Positions 32,161 to 42,220 of a stretch of DNA of 64,000 nt are shown one piece after another (the stretch's first letter is position 1; every line of letters starts with the position of its first letter). The notes beneath the pieces are model-generated. The model was not told the DNA's origin and did not search any database. It saw only the letters and a program-made list of their open reading frames with translations. The DNA lies in NCBI GenBank assembly GCA_031772625.1, contig CM062811.1, positions 642,954,820-643,018,819 of the forward strand, written 5' to 3'. Made by a program: the position numbers and the translations under genes. The DNA comes from Pinus tabuliformis (taxonomy: Eukaryota > Streptophyta > Pinopsida > Pinales > Pinaceae).

Positions 32161-33278
32161 GCCCGAATGTTTGAACTGTTATATAATGCAGCGGGGCTTA
32201 AACTATAGGTTTATGGGTTTAATGCGCGCGGGTAATGTTTTAAAACAAACGTTTAAATGCCCAACGTTAATAACGAGCACCCGAAGGTTTAGACGTATAT
32301 GCAAGAGGGGAAGACCATGGTTATTGTTTTAACCAGAGGTTAAAAACAACCCCGGGTTTAGAATGCAGAAGGGTTAATGCTAGGCCCCAAATGAACTTAG
32401 CATTTCCCGGACTTGGGAAATATGGCTATAGTGCCAAGGGGTGGGAATATTATTATTTTTGGGGATTTTATATGATTTTTAATAGTGAATGGGAATGGGG
32501 GGGGGTAGTTAGGGAACTACATAGTATAATTAGGAGTTAATATGGCTTTGTGAGGTGGAAATGAAGGGGAACAATGGTGAATCTATGAAATGTTGACATG
32601 CATAGGAATTGCATAGAAAGTGAAAAAATGAGTTTTAGACAAGAAATGTGGCTTCTTTTCATTAAATAAAGTCAACCTTTGATTCAATATTTCACAAAAA
32701 TGAAGTAGACTAGGACTTGTTGGGCAGATCCCAAGGTCCTTTAGGAGAATGTCAGTAAGAAAATTTTTTAGGGGGAGTGAGAGGAAGTTAGACATGCATC
32801 CAGAATTCTACCATTAGAACACTGCTTTGGTACCTCTGCCATTAATGAGATGAGCTTTCCTTACCAAGGCCAAAACTGAAGATGAATTTGCTTCTGCAAC
32901 CCCAGGCTACCTACCCAATTTACAACACCTAGCATTTTTTTGCTTACTCTAGAAAGGGTGCACTTAGACTTGCAAACCCTGATTGCTTTTTTTTCTTTTA
33001 AACTGCCTTCCTATCTGAAAACTAGCCTTATTTCTGCCAGGGGCCCAGATTAAGCTGTTGAGCTCCCAAGATTCTCTACCTATCTACACATCTGCCAAGT
33101 TTAAACTGTTTGGACAGATTTTCTTTCTCTATTCTACAGCAAAAAATTTAAACCTAGGGAGACCAAGCTTAGACTGCTTGGCTTTCCTTTAACTGAGAAA
33201 TTTTCAAAAATGGAACTTTTGCAGCATGAAAAAGATGAACATTTTTGGCAGTTCCACTGTTAATCATGAAATATGAAA

Positions 33279-33292
33279 CCTGTTGCAACAGG
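33279..33292 (-). other. 5'-terminal hairpin of copy 2
   Basis: CCTGTTGCAACAGG is a perfect 14-bp palindrome ten bases inside the unit's 5' end. Its partner in copy 1 is CCTATAGCAATAGG. Confidence 0.55.
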
Positions 33293-33556
33293 AGGCTAAC
33301 AGATAGGATCATAAATCTCAGATAATGATTATTCTACCGATTTTGAGACTATTAGGAAAACTGAGTGGCATAGAGTCGCAACAAGACCAAATATTTGTCC
33401 CTATTTTGATACGATAAACTGGATTTTGACGCATTCTCACATTCCGACCTATTCTATCTTTCATCACAACCAAAATGTGGTTTCCTCTTGGAAGCCTGAA
33501 GTACTTAACAATATTTATAAGTTAAATCCCCCATAAATTCTTCTGAATAGGGAATT

Positions 33557-33654
33557 CTCAGATGATTCAATGAAAATGTTTTGAAGAAGAAAAAATATTA
33601 TAACTCTCAGATGATTCAATGAAAATGTTTTGAAGAAGGAAAAATATTATAACT
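33557..33654. repeat. Tandem duplication, 49 bp x 2
   Basis: Two almost identical 49-bp units starting CTCAGATGATTCAATG lie head to tail inside the decayed coding sequence. One base differs between them. Confidence 0.85.
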
Positions 33655-34867
33655 CAGTCATTAAAGAATAGCTACATGATCCCGAAAATTGTAAATTGAA
33701 AATAGGGAAATATCACCCAATAGCAATCTTCAAAAACCCTTTTAGGTATATAGTGAAGATGCTCTATAGTCTATATGGACAAGCCAATCTAGAGCATTGC
33801 AAACTTGAATGGATCCCTCTTATTCATGGCATCTATAAACAATCAAAGAGATTCAATTTCGTAGATATTCTATCTCACAATATATTAAAGGCAATAAAAT
33901 TATCTAAAGTTTATCCTCCTGGGTTTGAACTGGGATTTCATATGTCTGCCTATCTCATGGATGTTGTCATGGCCTCAGTTCCTTTTCCTTGATTGGAATT
34001 AAGGTATTCCTTCAATTTTCAATAGACCATAAAAGATTACACTTCAATTTTATGGGAAATTAACTGCAATAAGCATTTCTATGATATTTGCAATTATATC
34101 ATGATTCCCTTACATGATGTAACAACCCTGGTGAAAATTCCATGTAATAAAAGTTAATAAAGGAAAAATAATAACCACAGTTATGGGACACTTATTCCAA
34201 GTTGAATGTTGGGCAAGACATCCTAGTGTGGGTGTTCATTTGGTTTATTATGGCTAAGGAAATTGGCAATGGCAAAGGCTTTGGAAAGGCAAAATCGTAT
34301 TAATTGACATTTTATTTATGAAAATAAAGGAAATTAGGAGAAAAGGAAGGTGAAAGGTCACATGTTGCATGTGAGGAGGAAAATGAAGGAAAATAATTGA
34401 AAATGAAGAAAATAAAGGCTTTATTAATAAAAAGGCTTATGAGGATCAGTTGGTACCTTTTGTCGGTTCAATTTTGAAGAGCTCTCTCTCTATTCTCTCT
34501 CTCACACTCTTGGACACTTAGAGTTTTCTTGGAGCACTTCAGCATTAGATCAAGAAAAACAAACAAGACAAGAGGAAGCAAAGATAAAGTAAGGAACAGT
34601 AGGATCTAGCATCTACAATGGGATTATTTGCAGATATCGATTTGCATGTGTGATTTCCTTGCTAGATTTAGCATGCATGGTTATGCATGTGTGCTCTTGG
34701 TTCTCTTGCTGTCATGGGCATGGGTTTTTCCATGTGTGACAATGTTTTTCATCCCAGGTTCTCCATTTCCAAATAGTCGTGGTGTGGTGGGTTCTTTTGT
34801 ATGTGGTTGAGCTAGATTGTCGGATGGACTCGAAGCTGAGTGGGGTGGTCCCAATATTATTCACAGG

Positions 34868-35110
34868 GCCTAGGAATCCCAAGATGGGATGCATGGTAAA
34901 GCCTGAATGTGAACACCTCGATTGAGCCTAGAAATTCCTTGACCAGAGAATGGCGGGATACACGGTAAATCTCAGTGGTGAGTACCCTTGATTGGGCCTA
35001 GGAATCTTGGGATGGGATACATGGTAAAGCCCAGAGGGTGGAGACCTCGAAGGCCTAGGAATCCCTTGACCGATAATGGCAGGATACATGGTAAAGCCGA
35101 GAGGTTGGGA
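34868..35110. repeat. Four degenerate tandem units in the Gypsy E LTR
   Basis: Units of about 57-70 bp each begin GCCTAGGAAT or a variant, contain GGGATACATGGTAAAGCC, and end in a GATTG-like spacer. Alternating TTGACC and GATGGG versions suggest a higher-order pair unit of about 120 bp. Confidence 0.7.
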
Positions 35111-35942
35111 TAGACAAATCCCTCATGGTGTAGGTGGAGAGATCTGGTGGCATCCATGCTTGTTTTTGGTCTAGTGATCCAGTGAGGATTATAGTAAACC
35201 CTGATATTGTATGTTTATTGTTTATGGCCTAGTGATCTGGTGGGGATTGCGATAAAGCCTGGTTCTATTGTTGAGGGCGAGGTGGTGTAGCGTCGGGAAG
35301 CCCTGGTTGATTTTGCTTATAACTCCCACATTCATGCTTGGAATATGGCACAGGGGTGATTAGCTGAAAGAAAGATTTGGTTCAACCAATCTATGGTTGG
35401 GTGGTACGTAGAAGTCCCGAACCTGGTTGGACTAATCATTCATTAATAAGAACTATTTCTCCTTGGTATTTTATGAGCAAATTTATTGGTACATATGAGG
35501 CATTTATGGCTAATGTATCCTTGTTATTTATGTTGGTTATATGGTGGTTATGAGCATGTTTTATGACAATGATGATGTATGGCTCTCATCATGTTTTGAT
35601 TTTTAAATGAATGTACAATTAATATATGACCTAATAGATGATAATGTAGCTAATTTGATAAGGTATCAATGATTCTTAGCGATTCTCAGATAAGTATGAG
35701 ACCCCTATGCTCAGATTTGTTGTTATCACCTATAGAATACATATTTGTGACATGTTTAATGAAATGTCTGTCGTGGCTAGTAGGGGTCCATCCAAGTCCT
35801 TGTTCAATTATTTTCATTTGTATCATTGTTTCGGTGTTACTTTTCATTCCTAAAAGTTTCACGGAGTTCTGGGCAGTGGCCTGAGTCATGGCCCTAAAAA
35901 AGTGGCACAGAATCCGGGGTCACAGGCTCAGAACTAGCTGAA

Positions 35943-36030
35943 AAAGACCCCAGTCGCTTACATGCCCATGTTGTGAGAGCGACTAGAGAGCCCCAGTCAC
36001 ATGCATGCCCATGTCATGGGAGTGACTAAG
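35943..36030. repeat. Two imperfect repeats with GTCGC/AGTCAC..GTGACT arms
   Basis: CCCAGTCGCTTACATGCCCATG and CCCAGTCACATGCATGCCCATG each run on to an inverted AGTGACTA-like end, so each unit is a small inverted repeat. Confidence 0.55.
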
Positions 36031-36239
36031 GCTCCAGGGCAGTGAAGTGGACCACCTGGAAGGGTTGGTTGACTCCTGTAGCTTTTGTGACATGTGCAAA
36101 AGGTCAGGTTGGTTGTGTTGTGTCGATTCCACTTCCTTAACTATACATGGGGAGTTGAATCAGATTGTAGTAGCCTCTCATCACATGTTTACCCCAACGG
36201 GCTAGTTAACTTGGGTAAATGTGGGAGGAGGTTGTTATA

Positions 36240-36260
36240 GAGCGGTATCAGAGCATGGTT
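36240..36260 (+). other. Primer binding site of Gypsy E
   Basis: GCGGTATCAGAGCATGG lies directly after the LTR. It is the initiator-tRNA-Met type with one base changed in the core. Confidence 0.6.
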
Positions 36261-37000
36261 CACCCCTTGGACTGGATGGGCGATGTGTGTTGGTCATGCA
36301 TTCATGTTGGTTGCATATGTGTTACTTATACTTGTGGTCTTTGTGCTTGTTGTATATGCATGGTGTTGATAATGGTTGCACTGATGTTTCCATGTGAAAG
36401 TGGATGGTGTGTTATTGGATGTGTTTATCATGAGTATAAGTCAGTTATGCACTAGTTATGCATGTCAATGTTTGTATGTATCATGTATGCATGCATGTCG
36501 TCCATATGTTGATTATGCATACATTGATATGGGTGTAGTTGTCATGCATGAGGTCATGATGTGTGGTTGATATGGTCATGCATTGATGACTGGACTATGG
36601 TTAAGATGATATCTATATGTTGTTATGATTATGTTTATACATGTATTGTGTTAATCTGGTTGAACTTGCAGATGAGATATCCTCCCCGAACTATACAGAG
36701 GTATGCTGATTATGTTTATATTTGGTTTAGTTGGCATGGTATGCTTTGCAGGAAGAAAACAACAAAGATGACTAGCAAGATGGTAGACTACATTTCCCGT
36801 GACTCTCCCTATGGATCAGATGAGCAGTGTGGTGTTGGGAATTCTTTTGACTTAGCAAACACATTGAGAAGCTTGAAGGAATAATTAAGGAGTTGTAAGG
36901 CAGATAATGACAGAATCATGTAGGCACAAAAGAAACAAGCAAAAGTCAATGCAGTAAACCTTCAAAGTTTGTCAGACTTGCAGAGATAGGGACCACTTTG
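36261..37000. other. Gypsy E leader, TGCATG-rich, no clear gene
   Basis: This leader between the primer binding site and gag is rich in TGCATG/CATGCA words (for example 36455-36530). It has no convincing coding motif before about 37100. Confidence 0.5.
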
Positions 37001-37103
37001 AATCAGCCATGGACAAGAGAATAGGACTAATGGGGCATATGGTAGTAGATCTCCTGGTGGGCACAGGTCAGATAGGGATGACACGGTTAGAGATGATAGG
37101 TTC

Positions 37104-38218
37104 TTGGATACTCCAGATCAGAGAGGTGATGGACACATGTACTATTCTAGTTCTGGTTCCAACAGGCACTATGATCGTCATCGTTATCATCCTCACAGGA
37201 CGAGTGACAGGGGATATTTTCCGGATGAGTTTAAGATAGCTAAGCCACCTACCTTTGATGGAGATTTGAAGAAGCTGGAGGATGCAAAGGATTGGTTACT
37301 TGGGATGAGGAAGTTCTTTGAGTTGCATAATTACACAAATAATATGAAGGTCAAAGTAGCTATCTTCAGCCTGAAAGGTATATAAGACATCTGGTGGGGA
37401 GATGTGAAGCAAGTCAGAGACATCAGGACAAAAGAGTTGATTTGGCATGAATTCAAGAGACTTTTCAGGAAGAAGTACTTGTCGGAGAGGTACTACGACA
37501 ACAAAGCCAAGGAATTTTATGAGATAAAAATGGGATCGATGACAAATGAGGAGTATATGACTAAGTTCTTGGAGCTATTGAGGTATGTACCATATCTTAA
37601 AGATAAAAAGACTAAAGTTCAGATATTTTTCAGTGGATTTCCATTAACATTTAAGGATTAGACTGAGTATGATGAGCCTTGGTCATTAGAGGAAGTTATT
37701 GGGAAATTGAAGCACTATTATGAGCAGTCAAAACGTAAGACAAAATATCAACAAGGTTGGAAATGGAAAGACAAAGTAAAGGTAAATGGAAGCTGAAAAG
37801 AACAAGGCTTCAGAATGCAGAAGATAAAGAGAATGTTGCACCATACAAGAAGTTCAACGTAGCTAGACAAGGACATGGGTCACAACAACAAAATATAGGT
37901 AATGGTACTAGACAGTTGGAGTGTTGGATATGTGGTAAAGAGCATCTCAAGAAAGATTGTTCGCAATATCAGGGTGGTAGGCCTCTGATTTACAGTGCAC
38001 AAGAGGCACAAACTATTGGGGATGTTGGGCAGAGAATTCCTCATATCTATGCAGCGTTGGATAACAGGAAAGTAGATCACCAAGCATCTATCATTGATAT
38101 GGACGGTAAGATTTGTGATCAAGTTGTTTCTATTTTGATTGACTCTGGATCTTATTATATTTATATTAGTCCTGACTTGGTGGATAAGAGTGGTTTGAAT
38201 AAAGAAGTGCATGCATAA
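37104..38218 (+). pseudogene. Gypsy E gag and start of protease, relic
   Basis: The Gag domain reads FKIAKPPTFDGDLKKLEDA, WLLGMRKFFELHNY and, further on, WHEFKRLFRKKYLSERYYDN and FYEIKMGSMTNEEYMTKF, the order expected in a Ty3/Gypsy Gag. A CCHC knuckle, CWICGKEHLKKDC (one C-spacing variant), lies near 37920-37965. The retroviral-type aspartic protease begins with ILIDSGSYYIYIS near 38130. A fossil with several breaks. Gag forms particles and the protease cuts the polyprotein. Confidence 0.7.
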
Positions 38219-38233
38219 TATTGGTTAGTACAA

Positions 38234-38516
38234 TTGACTACAAGTACAAAGAAGAGAGTTCATCATTGGGTAAGAGCTCGTGCATTTGAACTGAATGGTA
38301 TGCCTACATCAGCACATTTGAATGTATTGTCGTTAGGATCATATAATATGTTGTTGGGTATGGAATGGTTATATCTACATATGACCAAGGTGGATTGTTA
38401 TGACAAAGCCATTGAATGTTTGGATGACAATGGAGAGCAAAAAATATTATATGGTAAGAAGAAGGCATCATCAGTTAGGATGGTGTTGACGGTGCTGGAT
38501 CCGCCAACATTCAGGT
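38234..38516 (+). pseudogene. Gypsy E protease region, relic
   Basis: FELNGMPTSAHLNVLSLGSY followed by MLLGMEWLYLHMTKVDC is the second half of a Gypsy protease (the LLGMDWL motif region). The similarity ends near 38516, where unrelated DNA begins. Confidence 0.6.
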
Positions 38517-38805
38517 GATTTCCCCGGTATGAAGTCCCAATTAAACCTCACACCATTTGGTGTAGGAGTCCCATTTGTTAAGATGGCTTAGTTTCCATTT
38601 ACTTAGAGATTTTCTTTAGCTCTTTTTGTTCGGCATATGAGTGTGTTACACTGGTGTCTTCAAAAATCGAGGTGAGTGTGCTTGGTGAGTGCGTAATGTA
38701 ACTGTGTCTAGGTTCTCTTACTGCAAAAGGGAGAGAGTAAAGTGAGCCTCTAAATGAGAGGTAATAGTACCACCCAGGAAGAGACACACACAAACCATAA
38801 GGGTC

Positions 38806-38998
38806 TGTCTAGCATCCAGCGGAATAGTCCACAACGGATGCAACAGTCGTTAAAACCGAAGTACAAGAGAAGACCCGCCCACCATCTAGTAGAGTAATCC
38901 ATAACGGATGTGACGGTTGTTATAACCAGTAAACAAGGAAGGTTTGTCTAGTATCCTGTAGAGTAGTCCACAAGGATGAGACAATAGTGATAACCAAT
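38806..38998. repeat. Three degenerate tandem units of about 68 bp
   Basis: Units carry TCTAG-ATCC-G-AGAGTA-TCCA-AACGGATG followed by GTTGTTATAACC-like ends, in three consecutive copies of decreasing similarity. Confidence 0.6.
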
Positions 38999-40111
38999 AC
39001 AACACATTCCCAACAAGGTAAGTACTAAAACAATCAAAATAGTTCAACTATCTTAGTACATGTGAAACGAACATGAATTACAAATGCCAAAAGAGTAGTC
39101 TTACAAACATCTACAAAACATGCATGAAAATGTGTTGGCCTTAACAGGCTTTTATATTAAGCAAAAGTTCCAAGACACATATGTACACCATACATCACTA
39201 GCCCCAATAGTGGAACATTGGAGCCACTCCTCGCTCCTCAAAGAACTGTCTGAAAACTCTCAATGCTTCGTGGGAAGAGCCAAAGTGAAAATTCCTTCCT
39301 CATACAATGGGAGGGGTATATATAACCAAGGATGATGCTTGACCCTTGTGACTCTTGGACTACCCTCATGATCGTTCAATTTCCTATGACTTTTCAACTG
39401 ACATGACTCTTCATATTCTTGTGTGTCCATTGGAATTTCACTTTACATTACATTCGATTTACAAAAGATATGGCCCATAATAGTGATGTGGCCTTTGACA
39501 GCTCATGACACAACTTGACATGACACTGCTAACATGGACTAGCTGGATGTGGTGGCAATGTCAAGTTATTGTTGCTATTGAGTGATGGATGTGTTCTCTT
39601 TTCTCCTCTACATGGCTTGATGTTGTGGGGTATTCAATGATCTTGGTCTTGAAAAGCGGTTGCATGTAGGTGTTCCCTCACTTGGTTTTTTTTATGACCT
39701 TCTTTTGTCCATCAAAATGTAAGCAAGTCATCTAGCATGTTCACTCCTTCATCTCTTTCATCGTCTTTCCATGATCTAAACGTGTACTTGTTCCTGCAAT
39801 TCACTCATGACGGGACAACATCAAATCCAAAACCTCCTAGTCTAAGATGATGCATTGTTAACCATGGACTAGGCCCGGGACAAATGACAGGTTGGGAAGA
39901 GGGCTCTGCCATTGTGCATTGTGCAGTTCCAGGTGACAGGGAGGGAGATTGGTCACTGAGACTGCGTAGAGCGCAACTCAGGCTTGACTGAGGAACTCTG
40001 GAGCACAATCTTCACTGTCGGGAAAAATTGCGCAAAGTCCACTAGGAGGCAAGATTGCGCAGTTGAGATCATTAGTGGCAGATGCAAGGTGAGACCCTAG
40101 GAGGCAGGTCT

Positions 40112-40347
40112 GCGCAGTTTTCTGAGGGAAGACAGGACAAGGCAGCAGAGGGACCAGATAGGAAAATTTTGCGCAGTTTTCTAAGGGAAGACAAGACAAG
40201 GTAGCAGAGGGACCACATAGGACAATTTTGTGCAGTTTTCTGAGGGAAGGCAGGACAAGGCAGCAAAGGGACCACATAGGACAATTTTGCACAGTTTTTG
40301 GGAGCAGTGAGTCCCGACTGAGGGATGACATTAGGGGGACACCTCTG
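40112..40347. repeat. 59-bp minisatellite, about four units
   Basis: Units start at 40112, 40171, 40230 and 40289 with GCGCAGTTTTCT (GTGCAG or GCACAG in later units), then GGGAAG-CAGGACAAGG and GGGACCACATAGGACAATTTT. The 59-bp period is constant. Confidence 0.85.
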
Positions 40348-40702
40348 CACAGTTTTGGGAGGAAAAGCAGGCTCATATTTCTGCACATTGTGGGGTTCCA
40401 ATAGGTAGGGAGGAGGCTTGATGACTAATCCTGAGAAATGCGCAGTTCAAGTTAGGCTTGAGGCAGCTTCTGCACAATTCTGGGAAGGAAGGCAGGCTGC
40501 TCAACTCTGGGATTGCATAGTGCAACTGTCCCAGAGGATAGTCTCTACGAACTGCGTAGTTCCACATAGCAGAGCAGCATCACTGAGGGCTGAGACTATG
40601 CAATGCAGCTCAGTCGAGGCCTGGTCGGAAGGATTTTCAGGAAAATGGCTAAGTGTGAGAGGCAAGTGAACTTGCGAGGAAATTGACATTGCGATCACAC
40701 AT

Positions 40703-40952
40703 ATTAGGGGAATTTTGAGGTCTAAAATAGGCCTCGTAAGGAAATTATAAAATAATAGTGGAAATAATAAAATAAGATTAAATTACATCATCAAAGTTTA
40801 GAGCGAAAAAAGAAAAAACTACTTTTTTAACTCGTATTTTCAACTTATATCCCAATGGGTTTACTCAAATTTCAAGCGGAAACACTCGTTGGATGTAGAA
40901 TTTGATTCCTCATCCAAGGAGTACCCATGTTGCATTCTTTCGATGGACCCTG
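40703..40952. mobile_element. Foldback element, left arm (MITE-like)
   Basis: This is the left arm of a long inverted repeat whose other arm is 62411-62781. It begins ATTAGGGGAATTTTGAGG, matched in reverse by the ATTAGAGAACTTTTGAGG form at 62781-62764. It runs inward to GATGGACCCTG, where Copia C inserted. There is no coding content. I found no clear TSD outside the arms, so the superfamily is unknown. Confidence 0.7.
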
Positions 40953-41145
40953 TGTTAGGATATTCCGACACATAGGAAGTAGTTAAGTATAACTTGGTCT
41001 AGTATAGAGTTAGGTAAAATGTGTTTCTTTACTATGTACTTTTGTAACTTACAATCCGACGGTCACGATATGTAGTGATCTAATGGTTCATTCTCTCCCC
41101 GGTATTACCAACACTTGATCCGTGGCTTAACACCCAATTGGTCCA
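40953..41145 (+). repeat. Copia C 5' LTR, first part
   Basis: It starts TGTTAGGATATTCC and runs to the Gypsy D TSD GTCCA (41141-41145). The remainder of the LTR is at 56612-56857. Confidence 0.85.
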
Positions 41146-42199
41146 TGTTACACTAAAAAATGTCACCTTGACTACTTACAGTTAGTATGGCTCAAATCAA
41201 CAGTCATGCTACCCTCTTAGGCAAGTCTCATGCCTCTGTTATCCATCTCAAACTCAAAGAAGAGAGAAAGTCTTGTTAAAATCATGTTTATCTCTGGGGT
41301 CGCAGGTTCTCTCTAGTCTTACCTGCGGGGACGCGGACCTTGTTCACAAAAGCTGCGTCCATGGACGCTCTGTATGTAAAGGGACAGGTGCGTCCCTCTG
41401 TAAAAGACAAAATGCGCGAGTTTTATCTTGAAAAAGTTACTTGTGGTTACTTCTAGAACATTCTAGAGGTCGGTTTGATGAAATGGATGCGCCTCCAGTT
41501 GGTTCATGTATCTCTATTAAGGGGAAGCTTATCCCATCAATAAGGGAGCTATCCCACCCAAAGAGGGGGATGATCCCATTGATGGTGGACCTGAATAACC
41601 TCTTTACAGCACTATAAATAAAGGCATTGAGCCAGAAGGAGGGGAGGTTGGAGCTATACATTTTCTTTGGGTAAATGCTGCAGGATTTAGGTCTTCCATT
41701 AGAGCCTTTGTGAGGAGAGATTGTCTTCACTTGATTCTACTTGGGAGAGGGTGAGCTTTGTCAAAGTAGAGGAAAACCCTTGATGGACCCTGGGAGGAAC
41801 TTGCACAACACCAAGGCCAGGTTGTAAGAGTTTCTTTGTTTCGTTATTAATACAAACTGGTTTATTTTTCTCAATAGCTTGTGTTAATGAGTTATTTCAT
41901 GTGTTCCTTGGTCTGCATGTTGAATATATGTTTTATTATATGAAATGCAAGTGCTTGGTAATTGTTTGATTGTTTGTGGTTGCAGGAATTGACTTGAAGG
42001 AGGAGCTCATCCGGATCGTCAAGAACGGACTTCAACAACAGCGTTTTGGAATAAGGTAAGCCTAAACACTTGTAGTTTTCATGTTGTAAAAGGTGTATTT
42101 AGAGAAAGATCACTCCTTTTTGTCTTGTTTGTCATTAGAATGTCTTAGACTTCTAGGAAGGTCAGTCGTGTCCGCACCCTTGACAGATTCCGTGTGACA
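41146..42199 (+). repeat. Gypsy D 5' LTR
   Basis: TGTTACACTAAAAAATG..GATTCCGTGTGACA, 1054 bp. A TATA-like CTATAAATAAAGGC is near 41610. A possible splice donor (AAG/GTAAGCC) lies near 42055 and a possible acceptor (TTGTGGTTGCAG) near 41985. It contains the palindrome GCGTCCATGGACGC (41355-41368). Confidence 0.9.
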
Positions 42200-42202
42200 A
42201 AT

Positions 42203-42220
42203 TGGCGACTCCGCTGGGGA
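42203..42220 (+). other. Primer binding site of Gypsy D
   Basis: TGGCGACTCCGCTGGGGA starts three bases after the LTR. It is a common plant Gypsy primer binding sequence. Confidence 0.75.

Larger units (their letters stand above)
26260..33301 (-). mobile_element. Gene-bearing LTR-like unit, copy 2 (minus strand)
   Basis: This 7042-bp unit has a perfect 5-bp TSD GATAG (26255-26259 and 33302-33306) and exact termini TGTTAGCC..GTGATAACA on the minus strand. It has the same order of parts as copy 1: an AT-rich 5' part, a GC-rich region with ACGT motifs (32160-31736), the gene (31086-27412), a TATA box (27088-27081) and a hairpin-bearing 3' end (26400-26260). Similarity to copy 1 extends over the whole length, best in the gene and at both ends. 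It lacks pol, a primer binding site and a second LTR. The gene is nearly whole, with about one break. Confidence 0.8.
26059..34117 (+). pseudogene. Unrecognised decayed coding sequence split by gene-bearing unit copy 2
   Basis: Left part: an ATG at 26059 (MGKIGKNRVF) leads to a frame with ISSIEDTSFNPSFISYTTY, DAGKHSWEEIFTFFEEKKW up to the insertion at 26260. Right part: the same frame resumes at 33307 with SDNDYSTDFETIRKTEWHRV, PYFDTINWILTHSHIPTYSI and SSWKPEVLNNIYKLNPP. After a tandem duplication it continues as CKLKIGKYHPIAIFKNPFRY, LEWIPLIHGIYKQSKRFNFV and LGFHMSAYLMDVVMASVPFP to about 33992. Weak similarity of frame continues to the start of the Gypsy element at 34118. Several stop codons show that it is dead. 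I do not recognise the family. It could be a host gene fragment or the extra gene of another retroelement. Confidence 0.5.
34118..36239 (+). repeat. Gypsy E 5' LTR
   Basis: It begins TGTAACAACC and ends GGTTGTTATA, mirror-image termini typical of many conifer and angiosperm Gypsy LTRs (the expected last bases are CA). The primer binding site follows. Internal tandem repeats are listed separately. Confidence 0.65.
34118..38516 (+). mobile_element. Gypsy E: 5' part of a Ty3/Gypsy element with 2.1-kb LTR
   Basis: The element has a long LTR, a primer binding site, a long AT/TG-rich leader, gag, a zinc knuckle and the start of the protease. The remaining pol and the 3' LTR are not in the window, since similarity to Gypsy stops near 38516. 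It is a fossil with several breaks in what is left. Its left end abuts the decayed coding sequence, so it inserted there. Age cannot be estimated without the second LTR. Confidence 0.7.
38517..40702. other. Non-coding, minisatellite-rich stretch
   Basis: I see no gene. The stretch contains a degenerate 68-bp triplicate (38806-38998), a 59-bp minisatellite (40112-40347), and scattered GCGCAGTT words from about 39960 to 40560. It may be LTR or spacer DNA of an element that I cannot name. Confidence 0.5.

Noticed and set aside
40112-40347. CRISPR-like array of regular repeats
   Set aside because: The 59-bp units are contiguous with no unique spacers, and the DNA is plant nuclear. It is a minisatellite.
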